In this document: positions 8,490-17,257 of the stretch, piece by piece
Position numbering within the stretch: position 1 is the first letter of the stretch
Layout: the number at the start of each line of letters is the position of its first letter
The notes under the pieces: generated by a model
Databases searched by the model: none
Seen by the model: only the letters and a program-made list of their open reading frames with translations
Told to the model about the DNA's origin: nothing
Translations under genes and position numbers: made by a program
Origin: Microbispora siamensis
Lineage (GTDB): Bacteria; Actinomycetota; Actinomycetes; Streptosporangiales; Streptosporangiaceae
Assembly: GCF_016863095.1 (NCBI RefSeq)
Contig: NZ_BOOF01000015.1
Span: 22,473-86,472, forward strand
Direction of reading: 5' to 3'
Length of the DNA: 64,000 nucleotides

Positions 8490-8527
8490 GGGGCGGCCGG
8501 GCCGGGCGGAACCGGCCCGGCCGCCCC
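8490..8527. terminator. Bidirectional terminator hairpin, perfect 16-bp stem
   Basis: GGGGCGGCCGGGCCGG (8490-8505) and its exact complement (8512-8527) enclose a 6-nt loop between the convergent SnoaL-like and second AhpD-like genes. There is no U-tract, as is common for actinomycete terminators. Confidence 0.8.
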
Positions 8528-8531
8528 ACCC

Positions 8532-9206
8532 TCAACCCGCCGCCAGGGCCTCGGCCAGCACCGCCACGTATCCCTGCGTGAGCCTGGCGCGTTCGAGGTA
8601 GTGCTCCGGGTCGTCGGAGGCCACCGTGCCGAGGCCGTCGACGTACCGGTTGAACATGCAGAAGGCGGCGGCGATGAGGACGGTGTCGTGGATCTCCAGG
8701 TCGGTGGCGCCTTCTGCGCGGGCGGCGGCGACCTGTTCCTCGGTCACCTCCCTGCCGCCGCGCTGTACGGAGGCCGCGATGCGCAGCAGCGCCCGTATCT
8801 TCGGCGTCACCGGCGCCGTGTCGAGGTCGGCGAGCACCTGATCGACCAGGTCCATCCCCTCGGGTAGTCGTACGGCGGCGAACGCGGCGTGCGTGTGGAA
8901 ACAGAATCGGCAGCGGTTCAGCGCGGAAACGTAGGCGGCGATCAATTCTCGTTCTCCGCGGCCGAGCGTGCTGTCCCCGCGTAACAGGACGTCCACCAGT
9001 TGGTTCAACGGCAGCGCGGCCTCCGGGCGGAACCGGAAAAGGCCGCGAACTCCCGGCTCGTCGGTGGCGAGGGCGATAAAGGGCCGGGTGGACCCGCGGT
9101 GATTGGTGTGCTGCCGCCCGGGCCGCCCGCCCTGCCGTGGAGAAGGGACGATGGAAAGTTCCTCGGCGACGTTGGGGCGTGCCGTTGGCGTGACTGTGTG
9201 TGTCAT
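8532..9206 (-). CDS. AhpD-like peroxidase-related protein (copy 2)
   Basis: A 224-residue paralogue of the protein at 7195-7749, with the redox motif C99-RF-C102-x3-H106. It carries about 40 extra N-terminal residues, rich in Pro, Arg and Thr, before the shared fold. The ATG at 9206 has AGGG just upstream and AGGAGG slightly farther. Its C-terminal third is new (DPEHYLERARLTQGYVAVL). The central 208 bp are identical to the first copy. It stands alone, convergent to the SnoaL-like gene; a shared or alternative partner role with the monooxygenase is possible. Confidence 0.85.
   Translation of the reverse strand: MTHTVTPTARPNVAEELSIVPSPRQGGRPGRQHTNHRGSTRPFIALATDEPGVRGLFRFRPEAALPLNQLVDVLLRGDSTLGRGERELIAAYVSALNRCRFCFHTHAAFAAVRLPEGMDLVDQVLADLDTAPVTPKIRALLRIAASVQRGGREVTEEQVAAARAEGATDLEIHDTVLIAAAFCMFNRYVDGLGTVASDDPEHYLERARLTQGYVAVLAEALAAG
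8625..8832. repeat. 208-bp identical tract, copy B
   Basis: Exact match of 7288-7495, located in the second AhpD-like gene in the same orientation, offset by 1337 bp. Confidence 0.9.
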
Positions 9207-9401
9207 TTCCCTGACTTCCTCCTCGTGTTTTCCTCCCACCCTCAACAGTGCGAAAAGAAAGACGGGGCAACCAGGCGGAGGCGGCTCAGCAAGATGTCCG
9301 CCGCTGGCATTCTTCTGTCAATTTCCGAACTTGACGGACTTTCACCCGGCGCGTCCATGCGTGTCTGGGGCCGTGCCGGCCCTGGCCGGGGGGTGGCGCG
9401 G

Positions 9402-12400
9402 TCAGGCCGGTACGGGCAGGTGGGCCGCGGTCCTGCGGCGTTCGGCCTCGGCACGGGTCGTCGCCTCCCTGACCGGGCGCTGCACGAGCATCCCCACCAG
9501 AGTGGCGGCGGCCGCGCTGCCCAGCCCGATGACCCAGCCCGCGGGGCCGAGCGGGCGGCAGCCGAAGACCGCGCTGACTCCCGGCACCGTGACGATGAGC
9601 CACAGGACGGCCAGCGACGACAGCGACGCGAGCACGACGATCCTGTCCCGGCCGCCGCCCGCGAGCGTCTGCAGGAGCTGCGCGGACACGAGCGCGACCA
9701 GGCCGATGGTGTTCGCCCGACCGCGGGTGCCGGTCATGCGTCCCAGGATCCACGCGGCCGTCGCCGCCGCCGTCGTGACGGCGGCGCGCAGGTAGATGTC
9801 GCGGGTCAGCGACGCGCCCAGCGACGCCTCGGGGCCCTCGGCGAGCAGCTTGTCCGGATCGGTCGAGGCGGGCGGCCGTACGGCGACCGCCATGGCCGGC
9901 ACCATGTCGGTGAGGAGGTTGACCAGCAGGAGCTGCCGGGCGTTGAGCGCGCTGCCGCCGGCCAGCAGGTTGGTCCCCACGGTGAACGCGATCTCGCCGA
10001 CGTTGCCGCCGAGGAGGATGCTCAGCGAGTCGCGCACCGAGGTCCACATCGCCCTGCCCTCGACGATGGCGTCCACGATCGTCTCGATGCGGTCGTCGGT
10101 CACGACGAGGTCGGCGGCGGCCCGCGCGGCGGGCGTCGCGCGGGATCCCAGGGCGATGCCCACGTCGGCGGTGCGGATGGCGGGTGCGTCGTTGGCGCCG
10201 TCGCCGGTGACGGCGACGACCTCCCTGGCCCGGCGCAGGCAGGTGACGATCCTGGCCTTGTGCGCGGGCGTGGTGCGGGCGAAGACCGCCACGTCGGGCA
10301 GCACCTTCGTCAGCGTCTCGTCGTCGAGCTCGTCCAGCTCCGGGCCGGTCATGACGCGCTGGCCGTTCAGCGCGTTCAGCTCGACCGCGATCGCCTCGGC
10401 GGTGCTGGGGTGGTCGCCGGTGACCATGACGATCCGCACACCGGCCCGGATGAGGCGCCTGACGCTCTCCGCCGCCGTCGACCTGACCGGGTCGGCCAGG
10501 CCGAGGAAGCCGAGGAAGCACAGCTCCTCGATGCGCGACTCGTCGAGGTCGCGCCGGTCGGAGGCGGGCCGCTGCGCGACGGCGAGCACGCGGTAGCCCT
10601 GCCGGGCCAGCCGCTCCACCTCGCGCTCCAGCTCCATGCGTACGGACTCGTCGCAGGCGACCGGGCCGGTGTCGCGGTGCACGGTGGTGCAGTGGGTGAG
10701 CACGATCTCGGGGGCGCCCTTCACGCTGAGTAGGTGCCCGTGCTCGGTGCGGCCGAGCACGGCGTGGTAGCCCCGGCCCGGCTCGAACGGCATCTCGTCC
10801 ACACGTTCCCAGCTCTCGAACCCTTCCTGGGGCGTGACGCCCAGCCGGTGCGCGCCGTCAAGCACGGCGCGGTCGGTCGGGTGGGCGATCACCCGTCCCC
10901 CGCCGGACATGGGGCTGGCCCGGACGGCCGCGGCGAGGACGCGCCGCAGCCCGGTGCCGGCCTCCTCGACGGGGCGTCCCGCCCGCCCATCCGACAGGTG
11001 CCGCAGGCTGATGCGGCCCTCGGTCAGCGTGCCCGTCTTGTCGAAGCACAGCACGTTGACCCGGCCCAGAGCCTCGATCGTGGACGGGTTGCGCACCAGG
11101 GCGGCGCGCCTGGACAGCCGCCGTGCGGCGGCCAGCTCCGCCACGGTGGCGACGAACGGGAGCCCCTCGGGCACGGCGGCGACCGTCAGGCTGACGGCGG
11201 GCGTGAGCGCCGCGGCCAGCGGCCGTCCGCGCAGGAGGTCGGTGAGGAGCAGCACCACACCCGAGGCGATCGACAGCGGCAGGATGCGGCGGCTCAGCTC
11301 CCGCAGGCGCAGCTCGACACCGGTCGGCGGGCCCGGCTCGCCCGCGAGCCTGGCGCTGCGCCCCGACTCGGTCATCTCACCGGTCGCGACGACCACCGCC
11401 CGGCCGCTGCCCGCCGCGATCGAGGTGCCCTGGTAGACCATCGAGCTGCGGTCGGCGATGGCCGCCGCCACGGTGGGCGCGGCCGTCTTGGCGACGAGCT
11501 GGGACTCGCCGGTGAGCGTGGACTCGTCCACCTCCAGGCCCACGGCCTTGATGACGCGGGCGTCCGCGGGCACGGCGTCCCCGGCGCGCAGCTCGATGAC
11601 GTCGCCGGGCGCGAGCTCGTCCTTCGTCGTCTCGACGACGCCCTCGGGGCGGCGCAGCCGTACGAGGACCTCGGTGGACTCGGTCAGGCGGTGCAGCGCC
11701 CGGTCGGCCTTGAACCGCTGCACGCCGCCGAGGAACGCGTTGATGACCATGACGCCGCTGATCAGCACGGCGTCGAGGGCCGAGCCGACGAGGGCCGAGA
11801 TGCCCGCGCCGGTGGCGAGGGCGGGCGTGAGCGGGTTGGCCAGCTCCTCCAGCGTGGCCTGGGCCAGCGAGTGCGGCCCCTCCGCCACCTCGGGCGCGGC
11901 CTCCGCGCGGCGCCTGCCCGCCTCCTGCTCGGCGATGCCCTCCGGGGAGGAACGGAGCCGGGAGAGCACTTCCCGCGCGGACATGGCGTGCCACGGCGTG
12001 GTGTCGGCGCGGGGTGGGGTGGGGGTACGGCCGGCGCTCCGCCCGTCCCACTCGCCGAGCACGATGGCGGCCAGCGAGACGGCGGCGCCGGCGAGTTGCG
12101 CCCGGCGCAGGGCGGTGCCGCCCGGTCCCGCGACGGCCAGCAGGGTGCCGACGCACGCGCCGGCCGCGCCGAGCTTCACGCCGTTGCTGCTGTTGCCGCG
12201 CGCCCGAGGCAGGCAGCGCAGGAACAGGTGGACGCCGTGCAGCTCGCCGGCGATGTCGGCGTCCCACGGCACCATGCGTCCGGGCTCGACGGCCTCGGGA
12301 TCGACCACCCCGAGACCGACGTCGGCCTGGGCGAGCGCCTGCCAGGCTCCCTTGGACACGACGGCCACGCAGTGGCCCGCCGCCTGCAGGTCGTGGACGT

Positions 12401-13814
12401 GCCCGGCGAGTTCCGGGCCTCCGGGCAGCGTCCGGCCGATCGCGAGGCGCTGCGCCAAGCCCTCGTAGCCGCCCTCGTCGCCGCCCGCCAGGAAGACCGT
12501 TCCGGCCGCCTTGGCCGCGCCGACGACGGGTACGGCCAGGGCGTCGATCTCCGGGGCGAGACCGGCGACCGCGACCCGGGTGCCGTCCCTGGACACCTCC
12601 ACCGCCCGCAGCCCGCGCGATCGCCAGAGGGCGGCGTCCGAGAGCAGGGAATCGGGGTCCGGCAGCGGGCGGACCGACCAGCCCTCCACGGTCCGGCTGC
12701 GGCCGGGGTCGGAGAAGTCGATGAGGGAGTAGAGCCGGGAGTACAGCTCGTCGGTGTCCTCTCCCGCGCGCAGCGGTTCGACGCGGTCGATCGTCCACGA
12801 GCCGGTCGTCAGCGCGTCGGCGTGCAGGACGACGGTGTCGACGCGGTCCATCTTGCGCAGGCAGTCGGCGTCGAAGACGACCGTGTCGTGCTTGCCGAGC
12901 GCGCGGCTGACGGCGCCCGCGAACGCCTCCCTGCTGAGGTCGGCGACCCTGGGGGTGGCGGAGATGAGGATGGACACGGCCCGTTCGCCCCGCGTGAGCA
13001 CCCGGGTCACGGCGTACGCGGCGGCGCTGATCGGGGCGACCACGTCGGCGTAGCGCTCGATCGGCCCGTGCGGCAGGTGGGTCGGCCGCGGCCGGCTCTC
13101 CGCCCTGATGTGGTGATAGGCGCCCGGACGCGCGGCCAGCCGCTCCTCCAGCCCCTCCCAGGCGTACCGGCTGGCCTTGGTCTCGATGTAGCGCCCCACG
13201 TTCGCCACGGCCTGCACGAACAGCGCGGTGGGGCGGAGCGTGAGGGTCTGGGTGACGAGGTTGGCCGTGGTGAACAGGGCGTCGGTGGGACGGCGCCCCA
13301 GCCGGTGGTCGAGCTGCTCGCGGATCGCGGGCGTGGCGTTGGCCAGTTGCAGCAACGCGGGCACGACGGCCGGGAGCTGAGGGGCCCGGATCGCCTTGCC
13401 CAGGAAGATCAGCCCGATTCCGGTGACGCCGGCCGTCAGCCGCACGGTCGCCCGCAGGTGCTCCTCCACGAGGTGGACGGGGCTCTCGTGGGCGTGCTCC
13501 TCCTGCTCGTCGAGCTCCGCGGTGACGGCCAGCAGCTTGTCCTGGTCGACCCGGTCGGGGTCGCAGGCGACGAAGACGCCGCCGATGCGGCCGTTGACCT
13601 CCGCGCGCTCGACGCCGGGCACGGACTCAAGCCGCTCCTCCAGCAGGCCGGCCGCCGCCTCGGAGCCGGGCCGGCCGATCCCGCGCAGGTCGATGCGCAA
13701 CCCGCCGGGGCAGAGGTGCACCTCGCGAGGGCTGGGCAGCAGGTCCCGGAACGGCTCGGGCAGCACGCCGCGCAGCAGGGCCGCGGACGTCGTGAGCACC
13801 TGGTTCAGGAACAT
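9402..13814 (-). CDS. Giant P-type cation ATPase with a degenerate N-terminal half (CtpI-like)
   Basis: A 1470-residue membrane ATPase, roughly twice the usual length. The C-terminal half is complete: TGES (about residue 768), the AVPEGLP transmembrane motif, the phosphorylation motif DKTGTLTEG (about residue 924), and the hinge GDGANDAP (about residue 1206). The N-terminal half looks like a decayed copy: VDTVVLHADALTTG (about 325) takes the place of the phosphorylation motif, and VVSKGAWQALAQADVGLGV (about 485-503) that of the hinge. Mycobacterial CtpI-type pumps have comparable length. The cation is unknown; the PEGLP motif fits P2-type (Ca2+-like) transport. It has its own promoter region (13815-14051). 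Confidence 0.85.
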   Translation of the reverse strand: MFLNQVLTTSAALLRGVLPEPFRDLLPSPREVHLCPGGLRIDLRGIGRPGSEAAAGLLEERLESVPGVERAEVNGRIGGVFVACDPDRVDQDKLLAVTAELDEQEEHAHESPVHLVEEHLRATVRLTAGVTGIGLIFLGKAIRAPQLPAVVPALLQLANATPAIREQLDHRLGRRPTDALFTTANLVTQTLTLRPTALFVQAVANVGRYIETKASRYAWEGLEERLAARPGAYHHIRAESRPRPTHLPHGPIERYADVVAPISAAAYAVTRVLTRGERAVSILISATPRVADLSREAFAGAVSRALGKHDTVVFDADCLRKMDRVDTVVLHADALTTGSWTIDRVEPLRAGEDTDELYSRLYSLIDFSDPGRSRTVEGWSVRPLPDPDSLLSDAALWRSRGLRAVEVSRDGTRVAVAGLAPEIDALAVPVVGAAKAAGTVFLAGGDEGGYEGLAQRLAIGRTLPGGPELAGHVHDLQAAGHCVAVVSKGAWQALAQADVGLGVVDPEAVEPGRMVPWDADIAGELHGVHLFLRCLPRARGNSSNGVKLGAAGACVGTLLAVAGPGGTALRRAQLAGAAVSLAAIVLGEWDGRSAGRTPTPPRADTTPWHAMSAREVLSRLRSSPEGIAEQEAGRRRAEAAPEVAEGPHSLAQATLEELANPLTPALATGAGISALVGSALDAVLISGVMVINAFLGGVQRFKADRALHRLTESTEVLVRLRRPEGVVETTKDELAPGDVIELRAGDAVPADARVIKAVGLEVDESTLTGESQLVAKTAAPTVAAAIADRSSMVYQGTSIAAGSGRAVVVATGEMTESGRSARLAGEPGPPTGVELRLRELSRRILPLSIASGVVLLLTDLLRGRPLAAALTPAVSLTVAAVPEGLPFVATVAELAAARRLSRRAALVRNPSTIEALGRVNVLCFDKTGTLTEGRISLRHLSDGRAGRPVEEAGTGLRRVLAAAVRASPMSGGGRVIAHPTDRAVLDGAHRLGVTPQEGFESWERVDEMPFEPGRGYHAVLGRTEHGHLLSVKGAPEIVLTHCTTVHRDTGPVACDESVRMELEREVERLARQGYRVLAVAQRPASDRRDLDESRIEELCFLGFLGLADPVRSTAAESVRRLIRAGVRIVMVTGDHPSTAEAIAVELNALNGQRVMTGPELDELDDETLTKVLPDVAVFARTTPAHKARIVTCLRRAREVVAVTGDGANDAPAIRTADVGIALGSRATPAARAAADLVVTDDRIETIVDAIVEGRAMWTSVRDSLSILLGGNVGEIAFTVGTNLLAGGSALNARQLLLVNLLTDMVPAMAVAVRPPASTDPDKLLAEGPEASLGASLTRDIYLRAAVTTAAATAAWILGRMTGTRGRANTIGLVALVSAQLLQTLAGGGRDRIVVLASLSSLAVLWLIVTVPGVSAVFGCRPLGPAGWVIGLGSAAAATLVGMLVQRPVREATTRAEAERRRTAAHLPVPA

Positions 13815-14051
13815 TCGGCTCTCCAGCAGACGGGAGCCCGGAAATCCCTCATCACCCCTCCTCGCGAGAGTCGGGGGGAACTCACGGATGGATTTCGCCT
13901 GAACCCGAACGAAGGCTCAGGCGCTGGTCATAACGGTCGTTACGACCGTCCTCGGATACCTTTCCTCCATCCGGAGCAGGAGAAACGCGGGAGTGCGAGA
14001 AACGCGCCGCCCGCGATCGGCGCGGTGGGCGGCCCGCGTCGGGCCGCGAAG

Positions 14052-14402
14052 TCACCCGATGGTGAAGGCGGGCCAGTCGAGCATCGTGAGCAGCTTGCGC
14101 AGGCCGGGCTTGACGTTGTGCAGCCGGATCGGCCGGCCCAGGGGGATGTCGGACAGCAGGGCCAGGGCGCGCAGGCCGTAGAGGTCGATGAACTGGAGCT
14201 CGGCGACGTCCACGGTTCCCGTCCCCGGCCTCGTCCACTCCCTGTGCAGGGTGTCGGCGAACGCGTCACCGTTGGTGAGGTCGATCTGCCCGATCAGCCG
14301 TACGGAGCCGTCTCCGGAGGCGCGTACGACCAGTTGCTTGTCGAGGTAGAGCAGGTTCTTCTTGTCTAGAGTGGATTCGAACGACCCATTGACGGTCATC
14401 AT
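14052..14402 (-). CDS. STAS-domain protein (anti-sigma antagonist-like)
   Basis: A 116-residue STAS-fold protein. The core strand-helix VDVAELQFIDLYGLRAL corresponds to the SpoIIAA region, but the usual phosphorylatable Ser in the DSSG motif is replaced (DLYG), so regulation by a SpoIIAB-type kinase is doubtful. Start: ATG at 14402, about 9 nt after GGAAGG; an upstream in-frame ATG at 14435 is a less likely alternative. It is followed, on the same strand but 200 bp away, by nothing obviously linked; the methyltransferase gene lies upstream. Confidence 0.8.
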   Translation of the reverse strand: MMTVNGSFESTLDKKNLLYLDKQLVVRASGDGSVRLIGQIDLTNGDAFADTLHREWTRPGTGTVDVAELQFIDLYGLRALALLSDIPLGRPIRLHNVKPGLRKLLTMLDWPAFTIG

Positions 14403-14602
14403 GTCGGTGCCGCCTTCCTGTAGAGGGGCAGCCATCTCCGAGCATCACCGTCGCTGCTCGCCGGTGTCAACCGAACCGCCGCCCGGGTGACCGTACGGCC
14501 GATCACCGCTCCGTCGCCGGATGGCCCGCTGCCTGCGACGACGTCCTCTCGGCCGTACGGCTGTGCAGTGACGTAAGTCACGTTTATCGCACGAAGAAGG
14601 TT

Positions 14603-15460
14603 TCAGGGTTTGCGCGCCACGCCGCCGACGAACGTGTGGTAGGTGATGCCGCGTTCGACGAACTCGTCGGGGTCCGGCCGCCACTCGGCGAGCGGCACCA
14701 GGCCGGGTTCGAGAAGCGGCAGGTCGCCGAAGAAGGCGAGGATCTCCTCGCGGGTGCGCCACCGGCCCGTGCCCAGGTGCTCGTTGAACAGCTTCTCGGC
14801 CGAGGCCGCCTGCGCCGACACCTCGGGCATGCCCGGCCCCGGGTTGTGGAAGTGGGACAGCGCCAGATAGCTGCCGGAGGGCAGGGCGTCGCGGAAGCGC
14901 GCGGCGATCCCCTGGGGGTCCTCGTGGTCGTTGAGGTGGTGGAGGATCGCGAACAGCAGCAGGGCTACCGGCTGGTCGAAGTCGATGAGCGCGCGGATCC
15001 CGGGGTGCCCCAGGATCGCCTCCGGGTCGCGGATGTCGGCCTCGACGACCGTGGTGCTCCCGTTCGTGGCGAGCAGCGCCCGGCCGTGCACGAGCACGAT
15101 GGGGTCGTTGTCGACGTAGACGACGCGAGCCCGCGGGGCGACCGCCTGGGCCACCTCGTGCACGTTGCCCTGCGTGGGCAGGCCCGAGCCGATGTCGAGG
15201 AACTGCCGGATGCCCGCCTCGGCCGCCAGGTGGCGGACGACGCGCCGGAGGAAGGCGCGGTTCGCCCGGCCCGCCGCGGGGGCGTCCGGCGCGATCCGCA
15301 GCGTCGCCTCGCCCACCTGCCGGTCGATGGCGAAGTTGTCCTTGCCGCCGAGGAAGAAGTCGTAGACACGGGCGATGCTCGGCTTGCTCGTGTCGATCCT
15401 GGCGTTCTCCCGGTCGTGCCCGGCAATGGCGTCGCCCGCGTGCTGGTCGTTGTCGGCCAT
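14603..15460 (-). CDS. SAM-dependent methyltransferase, DUF574 family
   Basis: A 285-residue protein of the DUF574 (Methyltransf_19) family, abundant in actinomycetes. Diagnostic segments are SIARVYDFFLGGKDNF near the N terminus, the SAM-binding motif I QFLDIGSGLPT, VVYVDNDPIVLVHGRALL, and the motif DFDQPVALLLFAILHHL. Its methyl acceptor is unknown; family members are often found with small HTH or DUF397 regulators, which are absent here. The ATG start matches the conserved N terminus. Confidence 0.9.
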   Translation of the reverse strand: MADNDQHAGDAIAGHDRENARIDTSKPSIARVYDFFLGGKDNFAIDRQVGEATLRIAPDAPAAGRANRAFLRRVVRHLAAEAGIRQFLDIGSGLPTQGNVHEVAQAVAPRARVVYVDNDPIVLVHGRALLATNGSTTVVEADIRDPEAILGHPGIRALIDFDQPVALLLFAILHHLNDHEDPQGIAARFRDALPSGSYLALSHFHNPGPGMPEVSAQAASAEKLFNEHLGTGRWRTREEILAFFGDLPLLEPGLVPLAEWRPDPDEFVERGITYHTFVGGVARKP

Positions 15461-15585
15461 GATCCGTCCTGTCCCTCGCTGTACGGGTTCAGATCGCGAT
15501 CATGGTAAGGCCCGCGGGGGCCGGGAGAAGGATGTTTGCGATAAGTGGCACGAACGGGTCGGTCAACGGATAAGACCGGCCGCGT

Positions 15586-15612
15586 CGGGCGGCCGCCTGG
15601 AGAGGCCGCCCG
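15586..15612 (-). terminator. Terminator hairpin after the VOC gene
   Basis: CGGGCGGCC (15586-15594) pairs perfectly with GGCCGCCCG (15604-15612), 12 bp beyond the stop of the VOC-family gene. Confidence 0.65.
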
Positions 15613-15623
15613 CGAGCGCCGGA

Positions 15624-16127
15624 TCAGACGCTGACACCGACCCCGCCGCGCGTCTGCGCGCCGTACCGCTCCAGTTCCTTCGCGAGGTCGAGCGGCTTGA
15701 TCTGGGCGCGTCCGTTCAGGACCTCGTCGGTGAGCAGGTCGGCGGGCACCAGCCAGGAGACCTCGAACTCCAGCCCGTCCGGATCCTTCGCGTACAGGGC
15801 CTTGGTGGTGGAGTGGTCGGACGCGCCGATCAGGGCGTTCATCTCCGTCAGCCTGGTGGCGATCCGGTGCAGCTCGGCGAGCGTGTCGACCTCCCAGGCG
15901 AGGTGATAGAGGCCGACCGTCGCGCGCCCGGCGGACGACGGCCCCGCCTGCGCCCCGATCTGGAACAGCCCGAGGTCGTGGTCGTTTGAGGACCCCTCGG
16001 CCTGCAGGAACGCCGCCCCGGGGAACGCCTGTACGACGCGGAACCCCAGGGCCTCCTGGTAGAAGGCCACGCTGCGGGAGACGTCCCGCACGTACAGCAC
16101 GGCGTGGTTGAGTCGCTGGACCGGCAT
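15624..16127 (-). CDS. VOC-family (glyoxalase/dioxygenase-fold) protein
   Basis: A 167-residue vicinal-oxygen-chelate protein with two beta-alpha-beta-beta-beta repeats: RLNHAVLYVRDVSRSVAFY opens the first, and LYHLAWEVDTLAEL and KALYAKDPDGLEFEVSW form the second, giving the metal-ligand pattern His...His...Glu of extradiol-dioxygenase-like members. The ATG at 16127 follows GGGAGGGC. A perfect ACTTGA/TCAAGT palindrome lies just upstream, so expression is probably under a MarR-type regulator not encoded nearby. The substrate is unknown. Confidence 0.87.
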   Translation of the reverse strand: MPVQRLNHAVLYVRDVSRSVAFYQEALGFRVVQAFPGAAFLQAEGSSNDHDLGLFQIGAQAGPSSAGRATVGLYHLAWEVDTLAELHRIATRLTEMNALIGASDHSTTKALYAKDPDGLEFEVSWLVPADLLTDEVLNGRAQIKPLDLAKELERYGAQTRGGVGVSV

Positions 16128-16143
16128 GACGCCCTCCCGAAAA

Positions 16144-16159
16144 CTTGAACTCTCAAGTA
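16144..16159. promoter_or_regulatory. Operator ACTTGA-N4-TCAAGT before the VOC gene
   Basis: A perfect 6-bp inverted repeat with a 4-bp spacer, 17 bp upstream of the VOC start codon. The TTGA...TCAA core is typical of MarR-family sites. Its position would block transcription initiation or lie within the leader. Confidence 0.5.
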
Positions 16160-16323
16160 ATTGTACCTCGGTGGGTTTCCCGGAAACTGTCGGTGGCAGG
16201 TCGTACCGTGGCCACCGGGCGGAGCCGCCAGGGGGTGGCGCACCGCCCACCGGCGCTCCACACGGCGCCGGAAGCAGGGGGTCGGGTAGCGTGCCGGCGA
16301 CGAGGCCGGCAGAGGGGGACGAC

Positions 16324-16536
16324 ATGATCGTGGACAGGGCGACGCGGGAGCACGAGGACAACCTGGTCCTGTTCCGGGCGGTGCACGAGGTCGCGGTCCG
16401 TCATGCCGGCGCGCCATACCACCAGGTGGTCTCGGCGCTGGCCGCCGGCCTGCCCGGCACGCCCCGGCTGGCCGCCGACGAACTGCGGCGCATCGCCGAG
16501 GAGATCAGCCTCGGCCGCGACCCCTCGGGCCTGTGA
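16324..16536 (+). CDS. Small conserved-looking hypothetical protein (70 aa)
   Basis: A 70-residue, mostly helical protein (MIVDRATREHEDNL onward) with no transmembrane segment and no known motif. The ATG at 16324 is preceded by AGAGGGGGA at good spacing, and codon bias supports coding. It is divergent from the VOC gene, about 200 bp away. No function is proposed. Confidence 0.6.
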   Translation: MIVDRATREHEDNLVLFRAVHEVAVRHAGAPYHQVVSALAAGLPGTPRLAADELRRIAEEISLGRDPSGL

Positions 16537-16638
16537 GCCGCTGAGCGCCTGAGCGTGACCGTCCCGGCCTCTCGGGTCGCACGCGGTGGAAGTGGAGCCG
16601 GTCCCCGCCGAAACGGTGGGGGCGCGAACGGCGGAGTG

Positions 16639-17049
16639 TCAGGACTTCCAGCGGATCGGCATGTTCTGTCCCATGGCGCAGGTAGTGGGCTGCGATCCGC
16701 AGAAGGCGGCCTGCAGGTCGAGCGAGCGGGTGTTGGTGACCGGTAGCTGCGTCTGTCCCATGACGAAGGTGGGGGAGATGGTCCCGGTGAGGCTCTGGTT
16801 GTGTCTGCCCTCGCCGGACCTGCTCTGGCTGCCGCTCGCGCGTCCTCCTTCGATCACCTGACCTCCGCCTCCACCCGGCCCGTGGACGCGGAAGGCCGCG
16901 AGCCCCTCCCGTACGGGCGGGGTGACACGCGCCGCCACCGGCTGCGCGGCGCAGATTCCCGTCGCCGGGATCACGAGCGCGGCCAGGGCCAGCCGCCGGG
17001 CCGTGCGGACCACGGTGTCGCCGGGGGGCCGCGTCCAGTAGCGGGACAT
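16639..17049 (-). CDS. Small secreted hypothetical protein
   Basis: A 136-residue protein with a signal peptide (VVRTARRLALAALVIPATGICA, cleavage near residue 35). The mature part is Gly-rich, then Ser/Thr/Gln-rich, and ends with a short region holding two cysteines (AFCGSQPTTCAMG) that could form a disulfide. The start at 17049 is an ATG with AAAGG about 11 nt upstream. No family is recognised; it could be a surface protein. Confidence 0.6.
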   Translation of the reverse strand: MSRYWTRPPGDTVVRTARRLALAALVIPATGICAAQPVAARVTPPVREGLAAFRVHGPGGGGGQVIEGGRASGSQSRSGEGRHNQSLTGTISPTFVMGQTQLPVTNTRSLDLQAAFCGSQPTTCAMGQNMPIRWKS

Positions 17050-17257
17050 CTCGGTACTCGCCTTTCCGCTGGACGGCCGACGGTGACCGTCGCCCGTCCG
17101 GTTCTGTGGAACGGCGGCCTCATACCCCGCCGGAGCAGGGCGCTGACCCGAGCTGGACAAGATCGGCACAGGTCCTTACCGGCCCTTGGCGTGCCCGGCC
17201 CCCGCGATGGCCGCCCGTTCCTGCCATGGACGCCGGTGACAGCGGAGACGGCACTCT

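Noticed and set aside
10734..14369. 1211-codon open frame on the plus strand
   Set aside because: It is antisense to the P-type ATPase, whose motifs are unambiguous; the frame is open only because of the high GC content and has a low-complexity, Gly/Arg/Asp-rich translation.
16108..16323. N-terminal extension of the 70-residue protein at 16324
   Set aside because: The open frame continues upstream through the VOC promoter and operator, has no plausible start signal and its translation is low in complexity; the ATG with AGAGGGGGA is better.
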